Source: Dendrolimus kikuchii (taxonomy: Eukaryota; Arthropoda; Insecta; Lepidoptera; Lasiocampidae). From it: DNA of 64,000 bases. This document shows, in pieces, positions 55,246 through 64,000 of the stretch. The notes under the pieces were generated by a model. The model did no database searches. It saw only the letters and a program-made list of their open reading frames with translations, and was not told the origin of the DNA. The stretch lies in the NCBI GenBank assembly GCA_019925095.2, contig CM034401.1:17057338-17121337 (forward strand). Reading direction: 5' to 3'. Position numbers and translations under genes: made by a program. Numbering within the stretch: the first letter of the stretch is position 1; each line of letters begins with the position of its first letter.

Positions 55246-55665
55246 TGCGTTATCCCTGTCTACACTATATAATAATGCACCCAAGGACAAGCCTAGTAGC
55301 CAGTGTAGGACTATTGTGGGAAGTGAGAACAAAAGGTAGCGGGCTATTGGGGTGAACTGCTAGTGGTACTACGGGTCTGGGAATATGGGGACTATGGCGT
55401 CTGCCCGTCGCAATGTTCAGGGAACATGGAAAAATGGGCAGACTGTGACTCGCCACTCCCTGCATGGGCCCCAAAAAATGCCATAGAAGACAGGGGCAAC
55501 ATGGGTGTGAGTGGCTAAGGGGTGTTGAGAGGTGAGCTGCAGGTTCACCGAAGCTACTTCTGACCTGATGCCATTTATCACTTCCACGCCTGGAGCTTGA
55601 GTCTTAGCTTTAGCGATGTCCACTCCGTGCCGGCTGGCTAAGGGAAGCACGGATTATTGTTATTA
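55246..55665 (+). mobile_element. Retroposon related to 24536-24852
   Basis: Shares gacaagcc-ag, gggactatggcgtctgccc and ttatccctgtctacac with the reverse of 24536-24852. It continues about 220 bp further (gggcagactgtgactcgcc...ggctaagggaagcacgg) to an (ATT)n tail. No ORF is intact. Confidence 0.65.
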
Positions 55666-56107
55666 TTATTACTATGTGTAATAATTTATTTAGTATTAAA
55701 ATAATGTGGATTCGACTATTAGTGAAGGAAACCATTGTGAAGATACTGATCGTGACGTCGGGATTACTGTTTATCAAATAGACCAATCCGGTCATAATCT
55801 ATTCTCTTGGAAATGTGGAGACTCGACCCCACTTGGGATGTTTATGGGCTGATAAATACCTTCGGTAAAGTATAGCCTAAGCTATGCTTTATTATTTTGA
55901 AATGACCGAAGTTAAATTCAAGTAAAATTTCTTTGAATTTATTTAATTATACATCTGGCATTTATTATTTTATTAAATGCAGACGAGTATAATAAAACGT
56001 AGTTTTATTATGTATACAAGTCGCGAAAACTTAAGAAAATATTATGTAGACGAGTAATTAATAATATAATACGCAAAAGTAACATTAAGTAGTAACTGAC
56101 CAACAAT
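55666..56107. other. Unannotated DNA with a SINE-B scrap
   Basis: cccacttgggatgtttatgggctg (about 55830-55853) resembles the SINE-B 3' end. Confidence 0.4.
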
Positions 56108-56345
56108 TTTTAGAATTATGTTTTGTATATATCAACAGTAAGATTGTACATACGTAGTAAGTAGTAGCATACTGGTGTTATTGTTGTTAGAGTTAGACGA
56201 ATACAAAAGTGGTAATATTGATTCATTACAATTATAGTCTAATTAGAAAAATTATTCTTTGTATATCAATAATAAGATTATACATACTTAGTACTTAGTA
56301 CATAAGTAGTAACAATACTAATGTTATTGTGGTTCTCGATTCGTC
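56108..56345. repeat. Diverged direct duplication
   Basis: ttttgtatatatcaacagtaagattgtacatacgtagta (about 56121-56160) recurs as ctttgtatatcaataataagattatacatacttagta (about 56258-56294). Flanking similarity (tactggtgttattgttgtta versus tactaatgttattgtggtt) indicates an old tandem copy about 140 bp apart. Confidence 0.65.
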
Positions 56346-57476
56346 AGAATTATATCCAATAAATTATAGCAATAGAAAAAAAACTTACTTATAAATATGT
56401 CAAAATATCGTATAAAATATGTATGTGGTATAAACAATCTTGTATACTTCAGTGTCTAAGAACAAATTGTTTTACAGCAACTATAGTAATAAACAGTCGA
56501 GAAAATACAGTTTATATGACTTGCTATTCTTCCCAGTCGTTTTAAGACGACAACTTACGCAAGTCACTTGCAGTATTGCGCGTTTAAGTAATATAAAGAG
56601 AATTGATTTTCTCATGTTAAGTTTCTTCAATCGTTTTGTAAACAATTTCAATAGTAGATTCTAGATTTTTGTGCGTGTAGTATTTAATTGCAATTTAAGT
56701 TAAAGGGGTTGAATGGTGTTTATATTTAATCACGACCGGTTTAATTACTTTGTAAGTAGTAGTAATCGCAATGTTAAGCAGATAATAGATATACAGTGTA
56801 AACTCCATGTAACGTCATTCGATTTAACAACGAAATCCCTTAAGCGTCGAAATCACTTGACTTTGGTTGGTTTAGCTTGTCTTCCATACCATTGTATTAT
56901 TATATACACTATATAGCATTACACCCGCTCTCAATACCGACAACAATTAAGTAATAAGAAGTATCTTTTAAGTTGCCAAAATTATTAAAAACTGCGGAGC
57001 TATGTACGTTCCTTTATCGCTTTATTATCCTAGCCCGTAATAAATTGGACTCTCGGCATCATACATACCAAAATTTCTAGGTACTTTCTTTATCACCAAC
57101 ATGCCTCAATATCGAAAGATATGAATAAAATAAGTAAAAAAATACAACAAAATTACTGGTGCAGCAAAAGACGTCAGATCAAAAATAACTCTCCATTTAA
57201 CGACAACTCTCTATAACGCCATAAATGTACAATGTCGTTATATAGACTTTACATTGTATTTTAATTTTCGAAAGAAATTTCCGAGTGACAGAACGTGAGT
57301 AAAATTACCGTCACTTCAGACGGACAAATAAAAGTATATTCGGAATTCACGTGTACGTGAACAAAAGCGCTAAATGAAGTGAAGCATTTTTTTTAAACTT
57401 GTGTCCGTAAATTTATGTAGTGTACATTTCATATTCCACCTTTATCTCTAGTTCGTTAATTATAAGCTAGCGGTCT
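56346..57476. other. Unannotated AT-rich DNA
   Basis: Frames at 56440-56664 and 56713-56916 show no motif. A ctctccatttaacgacaactctctataacg stretch near 57190 is unexplained. Confidence 0.4.
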
Positions 57477-57747
57477 CGGCAGACGTTGTCCTGTCTGAAA
57501 AAATAAAAATGTAGAACCCGATTTCAGCGCCAAGTATTTTTTGTTTAGATTGATGAATTAGTACATTATTGAAGTTTTAGTAGGGATACCTAATTTTTAT
57601 ATAGCCTATATATACCAATCAGGGGTAATGTAGCATTCGAATGGTGAAAGAATTTCGAATTCGGTCCAGTAGTTTATGAGTTTATTCGTTACAAACATAC
57701 AAAAATTTAAAAATACAAATCTTTCCTTTTTTTAATATTAGTATAGA
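57477..57747 (-). mobile_element. Helitron, both ends present
   Basis: CTAG (57477-57480), then cggtctcggcagacgttgtcc. The 5' complement aatattagtataga ends at 57747. Same family as 25868-26224. Confidence 0.85.
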
Positions 57748-58552
57748 CTAAGTTCTCGTAATGCTCTGCGCCGCGATCAGCTTTCTATTCCAAAATCGGC
57801 TTCCTTTAGCCGGCTTCGCTCTGAGAGCTTGGAAATCGATCTATCTGTTTAGTTTGTCTGACATTACTATTTTATACGTATTCTGCTTTTATTATAATGG
57901 CTAAGGAACTTCAACAATCTTTTTGCACAAGAAATGTTTATTATTTTTAATATTAAATAAAACCATGCAATGTTAAAATTGAGTTTGACGCGTAGCCTTA
58001 AATTGTCTGCAACAATGTAGATGAATTAAAATCTAGCAAATTCATTACCTACAGTCCTCCTGTCTCGTGAAATCTCAACAGAAATAGTACTGCTGTCTTA
58101 CTTTGTAAAAGGACTCAAAAGATACACACAGGACAAAAGGTAAGCTTACTTCTTACTTAGTATTACTAAGTAAACACAATAGAGTTTTGTGCACCAGTAA
58201 TTAAATTTTATTTTATAAGACTTCTTAACAAGTTTACTTTTATAATAAAGTTAGTTACCTTGGCTGATGCATTGCTGTGAATTAGGGTGTTCACAATGTT
58301 CGAAACTGTGAGGGTCCTTCCAGAATAAGTGATTAAAGGTCCAATGAATAAAATGAAGGTAATCTAGTTAATTTATTAAACAGGGTAAGTATCTCAGAGA
58401 CACCTTATCGCAATCACAAGGTAATTTAAAAGGACTATTAAATAATTAAATTCTGACCTAAAACAGTAATTATTGTTGATGATAGAAGGACTCTTTGGAA
58501 TTAATTTAATTAAGGTTTTTTCTGTTTCGAAATTGTGATATTGTTAACCAGC
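57748..58552. other. Unannotated DNA
   Basis: Nothing was recognised. Confidence 0.4.
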
Positions 58553-58646
58553 CCTGGACAAGCGCGGGTGATGTACTCTCTGTTCTTCTTTAAAAATGGA
58601 CAAGCCCGAGCCCAACAGTGGGTCTTTTATGGGCTTGATATTAAAT
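58553..58646 (+). mobile_element. SINE-B 3' end
   Basis: cctggacaagcgcgggtgatgtactctctgttc...gcccgagcccaacagtgggtcttttatgggct matches the last ~95 bp of 45413-45726. Confidence 0.8.
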
Positions 58647-58684
58647 CCCATTGTAATATTAGGTACCACTGTATTGTCCAGCTC

Positions 58685-58879
58685 TTTTTTTTCACCGAGT
58701 AATCCGTCTGCGGACACCCCGCCACATAAATACTACGGCGGGGCAGAGTGAGACTCGCCGGAATACCCACTAAAGTCCTTTGGTATTCTCCTGTCACCAT
58801 ATGTTGGGAGCTGGGAAATGTGCGAGCTTTTGACCTTACCTCGACTGGCGAGGGTCCGCCCTTAGGGGTATGCTTCTCC
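58685..58879 (-). mobile_element. R1-like 3' UTR of a second subfamily
   Basis: A GC-rich minus-strand segment ending in a T8 run (58685-58692, the A-tail). It contains ataccaaaggactttagtgggtattcc, a diverged form of the R1-like UTR motif. It lies tail-to-head with the next R1 copy. Confidence 0.6.
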
Positions 58880-59990
58880 TTTTTTTTGGCCAGGGCAAAT
58901 CCGTTTGAGGATTAAGCCTGGGGGGATAATTCGCGACCCGTGTGTGGGATTCGCCAGATTGAGGGTGACACTAGCGTATCCAGTCAGAACTGGTACCACG
59001 CTATTGTCACTCCCCAGTTAGGGATACCCACTAAAACCCCTGGGTGTTCCGTCCTGCGCCTTATACCAGGGCTACGGGTAACTGGGATTCCCGGCTCCGC
59101 GTGTCCTGGCAGGCGTGGGTCTCACGCACAAGCCTCTTTCATTGCCAAGGGACTTCTTTTGTCCCCCGGCATCGTCTAGGTCTATTCCAAGCGTGGGGCG
59201 GTTTGTGACGCGCCCCACGGGAAGAGAGATGAGCGCGCGCGGAACACTCGCGCTCTCATCTCGACGGAATGTGTAGGTGAGTGAGAACCCCTATACCCCA
59301 AAGTTACCCCACCCGCGCCGCCCGCTTACGGCAGCCGAAGGTCGATATCCGCCCTCCGGCACCGGCGTGTCCTCGTTTGGCGAGAGCGGAGCAAGGAGGT
59401 CCGCTCACGCTCCCGCTCTGCCTGTTCCTTCGCTAACAAGACGTACTCGCGAAAGGAAGAGACGGCGTCCCATCCAGGTTTGCTCCCGACCATGGTACGT
59501 ACCACGGCCGGGAGTTAGGTGTCAGATCTGGTATGGGCGACGAGATCCCGGCGCTGCTCTGTCCAGGCTGGACACTCCTGGAGTGTTTGCAGCGCTGTTT
59601 CCTCGTCACCCGTGTCACAATGGTGGCACCCTGACATGGGCTCACGGCCAAGGTGACACAGGTACCTCCCGAAGCAACCGTGCCCCGTGAGGACCTATGT
59701 CAGCCTGAACGTCAGGGTGCCGTGACGATGTCCTATCCAGTCTTGCAGAACGGGCCTCACCGCCTCAATCGTGGCGGGGCCCGCGCTGGGGCGTCTAAGA
59801 CGATCTTTCCAAACCCCCACGGCTACCTGGTGGAGCTCAAACCGGCACACCTCGATCTTACAAGGCGCGGGTCTGGTGCCCCTGGCCAGGGCCTCTTTGC
59901 GCCACGTATACAGTGACGCTATGACCCTGGCTTCCAGGTCTCATGGGAGGGGATCCGGCTTGTAGCGACGCGACGTACATACCTCCGTGA
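58880..59990 (-). mobile_element. R1-like LINE 3' part, minus strand
   Basis: Tail T8 at 58880-58887, then the full 3' UTR and the RT ORF C-terminal third. The 5' edge near 59990 is approximate. No TSD was found. Confidence 0.85.
59326..59960 (-). pseudogene. R1-like ORF C-terminal part
   Basis: From 59960 leftward it reads DLEARVIASLYTWRKEALAR-like text to a stop at 59328-59326, parallel to 34664-35281. In-frame stops occur (within FRLT-stop-VL and ahead of LPAVVRTMV). In the zinc knuckle the expected His is Gln (CHHC...TALQTLQEC). Plus-strand frames over this region are antisense. Confidence 0.85.
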
Positions 59991-60050
59991 TATTCGCAAA
60001 CGCAGTGCTGTTTTTTAACTACAAAAAAACTTTTAATTCGCGAACCTCTT

Positions 60051-60086
60051 GGATCTCACATGAGTGGTGACATTCACGTGAGATCC
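60051..60086. repeat. 16-bp-stem hairpin
   Basis: GGATCTCACATGAGTG, loop GTGA, then CATTCACGTGAGATCC: 14 of 16 pairs match. The adjoining 60087-60377 contains another cgtgagatcacg near 60213 and is otherwise unannotated. Confidence 0.8.
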
Positions 60087-60377
60087 AGTATGCAATAAAC
60101 TAATAGAAGTAGAATATAATTTACTGCAGTTTTCGAAATTGCTAAACACACAAAGGAAGTTGATTGAAGTAGTGCTATAAAAAGTTTATGGTCAAAGTTT
60201 CAATCAAACTGCGTGAGATCACGCCAACGATACTATAAACAAACTTTCTCGTGTCTATAATTAAAGCGTTTATCATAGAGCTGTTGATTTTTGCTATCAT
60301 CGTGTTTAATTTTGAGTAGTATTAAAGCGTGTGAAGGGTTGGTACAACTTGTGGAAAGAAATTAAAAATGAAGGATA

Positions 60378-60660
60378 GTAAGTAATGGCTAGCGCACGCG
60401 TCCCAAACTCAAAGGGGGCGGGTTCGATCCTGGCCGAAAGGCATGCACCGCTTAGGCAGTTTTCTGACCTAATGTGCATATTGTTACAATTACCACGTAC
60501 TAACAACGGTGAAGGAAAAAAATTGTGATGCAACCGAGGTGACCGATGTGGCAAACCTGCCAAGCCGCTTTGGATAAACGTGGCCGGTATATTGTCCGTT
60601 TCCCCTATAGTGGGAGGCCTGAGCCCAGCAGTGGGACAGTTATGGGCTGTTATTATAGAT
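60378..60660 (+). mobile_element. SINE-B, 5' edge lost
   Basis: taatggctagcgcacgcgtccc through B box GGTTCGATCCTGG (60420-60432) to gcccagcagtgggacagttatgggctg. The start of the head differs from 45413, and no TSD was read. Confidence 0.9.
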
Positions 60661-60859
60661 ATTAATATGCATAGGGTAGATTTTTTTCCAGTACACATAG
60701 TGTCTTATCTTCAGTCAGATTCTGACAAAAACCATAATGGTGTTCTACAAACAGTTTTTATACTATGAATGAATGAATGAATAATTATTTATTTATAGAG
60801 CTACAGGTAGTGATATGTTCACAATAGTTGGTAAACAGTGTGACTAGTAACACCGTATT

Positions 60860-61090
60860 TTTTTTATTGCAGGTTATCAGCAGACAGGCAGACGGCCTAC
60901 TTGATGGAAAGCGGTTACCATCGCCTATGGACATTTGCAACACCAAAATTGCTACAAATGAGCTGCTGCTCTCTTAAGGGAAACTGAAACCTGGTCACTA
61001 ATGCCGAAACACAACTCAAGGTTGTTATGGCGACATACTTTAAACCAGGGGTGGTAGCCATCCAATCGGGCAAAAGCCCTACCACCTGGC
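60860..61090 (-). mobile_element. SINE-A, 5'-truncated
   Basis: Tail tttttttttattgcaggttatcagcag to ...ccctaccacctggc. The 5' 80 bp are missing. Confidence 0.9.
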
Positions 61091-62188
61091 AAATGATTGT
61101 AAAAATATTTAAACTTATGTTAATTACACCTTTATAACTTCAGTTCAATAAGCGATGAGATATTTGTCTTTTTATGTCGTAAAAACTGTATTCCCCTTTA
61201 ACCTTTAAAATACAAATCTGAAAAAATCTAAATGGTGGAGTTTAAATTACCTTAACATAAATATTGTTCTAGACCTTGTGGCGCCTCGTAAAACCATGTG
61301 AGCTAGGCGCAGGTTAGGTTTAGTGGGTAGTTTGACTGACCATTCCCCTGTCCCCCGCTCGGAGGCCATACGGCCGATAAAGAGTCCCACATATCCCTCG
61401 ACGAGCCTACTTCCCCAGGCCCAAGGACGGTGTCCCAAGAAAAGACATTCCCCCTGCGTCATAAAAAAAATTATATGAATTACAGAAGACTTACTTACTA
61501 ATAATAAATACATCTTACTACAACCCAATGAGCAGAATGTGTTTGTATAATGAGCTGCTCAGTATTAATCCCATTTGAAATATTTTCAATGGTAACACTG
61601 GAGAGTTTAAGCGATTGATCGTGGCGTATATTAATTTATTGTTATCAACAAACATTGTTAGAATCTAAACTATGGTATAGTATATTATTTACATAACGCT
61701 ATATATGTATTTTAAATTTCCTGTATTCACATGTTTAGGAATACGATTTAGATTCTAAAATTATGTTAAAAATATTCATACGTATTTATGGTTTGTATTC
61801 TGCTGTGTGAAATAAATAAAAATAAAATGAGTTTTTGAAATGTGTGTTATTTGCAATTAAAGGTTTTTATAGGCAAATATAGTCTCTGTGAAACCCCTAA
61901 TGTGCACATCTAACACGCACTTTGCCGTTTTTACGTTTGTATAGGTTCCCGTGTGATCACTGTCTCACCTGATCATAAACGACGACGCGGTATAGTATGG
62001 AGCACGTTTACCTAAAATACACCTATTCATCCGTGAATTGAGGTCCGATTTTTATATTTATACAATACCTATGAAAACGAAATCAATACGTTTCCCAGAG
62101 ATACAAATATTACATAGGTAAAATTAAAATGATAGATAGAGATGTCTCTGGCATGTAGAGAACTATTAAAGTACAGCAATTAAAGTAT
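61091..62188. other. DNA with two weak repeat matches
   Basis: 61255-61465 is GC-richer (ccccgctcggaggcc, ccaggcccaaggacgg) and may be a LINE 3' end. 61955-62030 matches the dispersed repeat at 33528. No gene is supported. Confidence 0.4.
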
Positions 62189-62564
62189 TGTTGCATGCCG
62201 ATAAAGTGAATGCACACCTGGTTTATGACCTTTCCCGCATTTAGACTTCTTTTGTTTACTTTGTGTTTAAAATTTGCAATTATACAATAACCTGTTGTTA
62301 TTGTACTTCTTTATGGCCGCAGGTGTAAAACGATGCCAGAAGGGGGGGGGGGGGGAGCAGTCAAGCGACGATTACGATACAAGCAAGACGTGTGTACATT
62401 CGATAAGCTGTATAGTGACGGACTTTGGGCGTATTATTGAATCGTGCAGTTTGTACTGGTTGTATCCAGTTATATTTGTACCTGTGTTATACGTGTTTGT
62501 ATAGTTCTAATAAATTCTATAGTAATTCCAACGGCATTTTAATTCGAGTCCCGCACTCGTAACA
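62189..62564 (+). mobile_element. LTR-S solo LTR, GTAT TSD, promoter lost
   Basis: TGTTGCATGCC...CTCGTAACA with a perfect GTAT duplication (62185-62188, 62565-62568). About 100 bp including the agtataaagcaatgg core seen in the other copies is replaced by a run of 14 G (62342-62355). The rest aligns well with 32985-33456. Confidence 0.85.
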
Positions 62565-63174
62565 GTATTTATGTATGTATTGCCTTTTTCCTGCACCACC
62601 TACATCGCTAGACTAGCTAACAAATTTCTTTAATTTAGGTTGCCTGGAAGACATCGTTTTGAGTGATTAGGCCGCCTATTTTATTGCCTAGAAAATGCCT
62701 ATTGTAAATAATATTTTCATATTTTAATGTGCAATAACGGGTTATCACTTTCTCTATTCCTATTATATTCTATATATCTGTAACATATATATATATATAC
62801 ACACACACACAGATATATATATATATATATATATGGCACCATGTTGCGTACCACATCACTGTCAATGTGGAGTTATGGTAGACCGATTTGGACACCACGG
62901 GTTGTCATGTTTAAAAAGCGCAGGAAGAAGATCTCGTCATATTAATTCCAACGGCATTTTAATTCGAGTGCCGCACTTGTAACAGTATTTTTGTATGTAT
63001 TGCCTTTTTCCTGCACCACCTACATTGCTAGATTAGCTAACAAATTTCTTTAATTTAGGTTGCCTGGAAGAGATCGCTTTGAGCGATGAGGCCGCCTATT
63101 TTATCGCCTAGAAAATGCCTATTGTAAATAATATTTTCATATTTTGATATGCAATAACGTGTTATCCCTCTCAC

Positions 63175-63252
<78 letters not shown>

Positions 63253-63303
63253 CTCTATTCCTAGTATATTCTATACATATGTAATATATATATGTATATA
63301 TAC
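62524..63303. repeat. ~420-bp local tandem duplication
   Basis: aattccaacggcattttaattcgag recurs at about 62944. Both copies then share the LTR-S end, the gtatgtattgcctttttcctgcaccacc linker, the LINE-B core and a tctctattccta-tatattctata tail. The second copy contains a ~70-bp (TA)n expansion (63176-63248). Confidence 0.85.
62575..62760 (+). mobile_element. LINE-B 3' end (also duplicated at 63000-63180)
   Basis: ttaggttgcctggaagacatcgttttgagtgattaggccgcc and a final gtgcaataacgggttatc. The duplicated copy at 63000-63180 is closer to consensus (agatcgctttgagcgatgaggccgcc). Confidence 0.75.
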
Positions 63304-63385
63304 TTGGCATGGACCTTCCTTTCGCTAAGTAGAGGTCAGCTAAGAACGGATTTTACGGCACGCGAAGCGGGCGGGTATCAGCTAG
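63300..63385 (+). mobile_element. Helitron 3' end
   Basis: cacgcgaagcgggcgggtatcagCTAG|T ending at 63385. The 5' part is not identifiable next to the TA microsatellite. Confidence 0.6.
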
Positions 63386-64000
63386 TTCTATACTTATAAG
63401 CTGGTTCATTTTAATTTTTTTTTTTACAAATTTCACTTTATTTACAAGGGACATTAATATAAATTATCCTTATACTACTTATACACTATTCGATTACAGA
63501 AGTGATTATTTAAAAGTAGTCCCAGTTGGTCGACTTCCTAACATGGTTACAGAATTCAATTTGTTCATTTTAGACTGTTTGCTGAGATAATAGTGATGTT
63601 ACACATTCGAACCTTTTTAAAGTTCAACGTTTTATCGTAAACAAAAACTTTTATTAATAGCTTGGAAAACATAGTAATTTGAGGTAACTCTTACGACGAA
63701 GGTTTAGAATTTTAACCCATGCTGGGGAGCATGCATCACTTAGGCAATTTTTCTGACAATTACCACGTGCTGATAGTCAAGTAAAACATCACGAAGACAC
63801 CTGTAGCTCAAGATATGTGAATTTCACCCATCTGTCTCGGAAGAATAAGTCGATTTGGACTTACTTAACAGCTGATGTGTTTTGTTATTGGTTCAGAAAA
63901 GCACGGAATACGCATAGTTACTATAGGATTCGAATTCCAACATTACTATTGAAATCAATAATTTTGTTTTTATTATAATTTATCCGTTTGTTTTCTAATC
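63386..64000. other. DNA with a SINE-B-like scrap
   Basis: 63715-63810 (catgctggggagcatgcatcacttaggcaatttttctgac, accacgtgctgatag) is a diverged SINE-B body. The rest is unannotated. Confidence 0.5.

Noticed and set aside
59277..59690. 137-codon plus-strand frame
   Set aside because: Antisense to the R1 ORF relic on the minus strand.
1..64000. Bacterial, phage or viral gene cluster
   Set aside because: No such genes, operon spacing or ribosome-binding sites; repeats and codon content fit an insect genome.

Overview
This window looks like intergenic or intronic DNA from a lepidopteran (butterfly or moth) genome. It is AT-rich and packed with transposable elements, and its open reading frames are short and mostly meaningless. 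The lepidopteran assignment rests on recognised repeat types: non-autonomous Helitrons with TCTATACTAATATTATAAAG-type 5' ends and CTAG 3' ends, GC-rich R1-clade LINEs, tRNA-headed SINEs, and a dispersed ~300-bp A-tailed repeat. I see no rRNA, genuine tRNA, CRISPR array, operon or intact transposase or reverse transcriptase gene. Only two short stretches look like possible host exons: 13752-13916 and 24291-24481.

Names used below are mine. SINE-A is the ~300-bp A-tailed repeat (14 copies or pieces). SINE-B and SINE-C are tRNA-headed repeats. LINE-T is a non-LTR element with an (ATGT)n tail (7 copies, each 5'-truncated and flanked by a target-site duplication, TSD). LINE-B is a second LINE 3' end carrying a gagcgataaggccgcc-like motif. 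LTR-S is a family of four solo LTRs beginning TGTT and ending AACA. R1-like covers the GC-rich LINE copies. Hel covers the Helitrons and H2 a second Helitron-like group.

Layout. 1-11 kb: a candidate LTR, a three-layer nest (Helitron, then solo LTR, then LINE-T, 1856-2766), an LTR-S copy and SINE-A copies. 11-20 kb: Helitrons, one with a ~72-bp tandem array, an exon-like ORF, and a full-length 680-bp Helitron. 20-27 kb: a second three-layer nest (SINE-B, then a Harbinger-like MITE, then an R1 3' end), an exon-like ORF, a retroposon with a 20-bp TSD, and a head-to-tail Helitron pair. 27-36 kb: Helitrons, LINE-T copies, an LTR-S solo LTR and the largest coding relic, an R1-clade reverse transcriptase broken by an internal deletion and a 3' truncation. 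36-50 kb: foldback elements and perfect palindromes, twin Helitrons, tRNA-SINEs, an RTE-type LINE relic and MITEs. 50-64 kb: retroelement ORF relics, an inverted R1 copy, SINEs, an LTR-S copy with a poly-G replacement, and a ~420-bp local tandem duplication.

Nothing here works together as a pathway. The value of the window is as a record of insertion order, since several nests and TSDs can be read to the base. I found no convincing new biological system. The most useful leads are the two candidate exons, the Helitron concatemers and the tandem-array Helitron.
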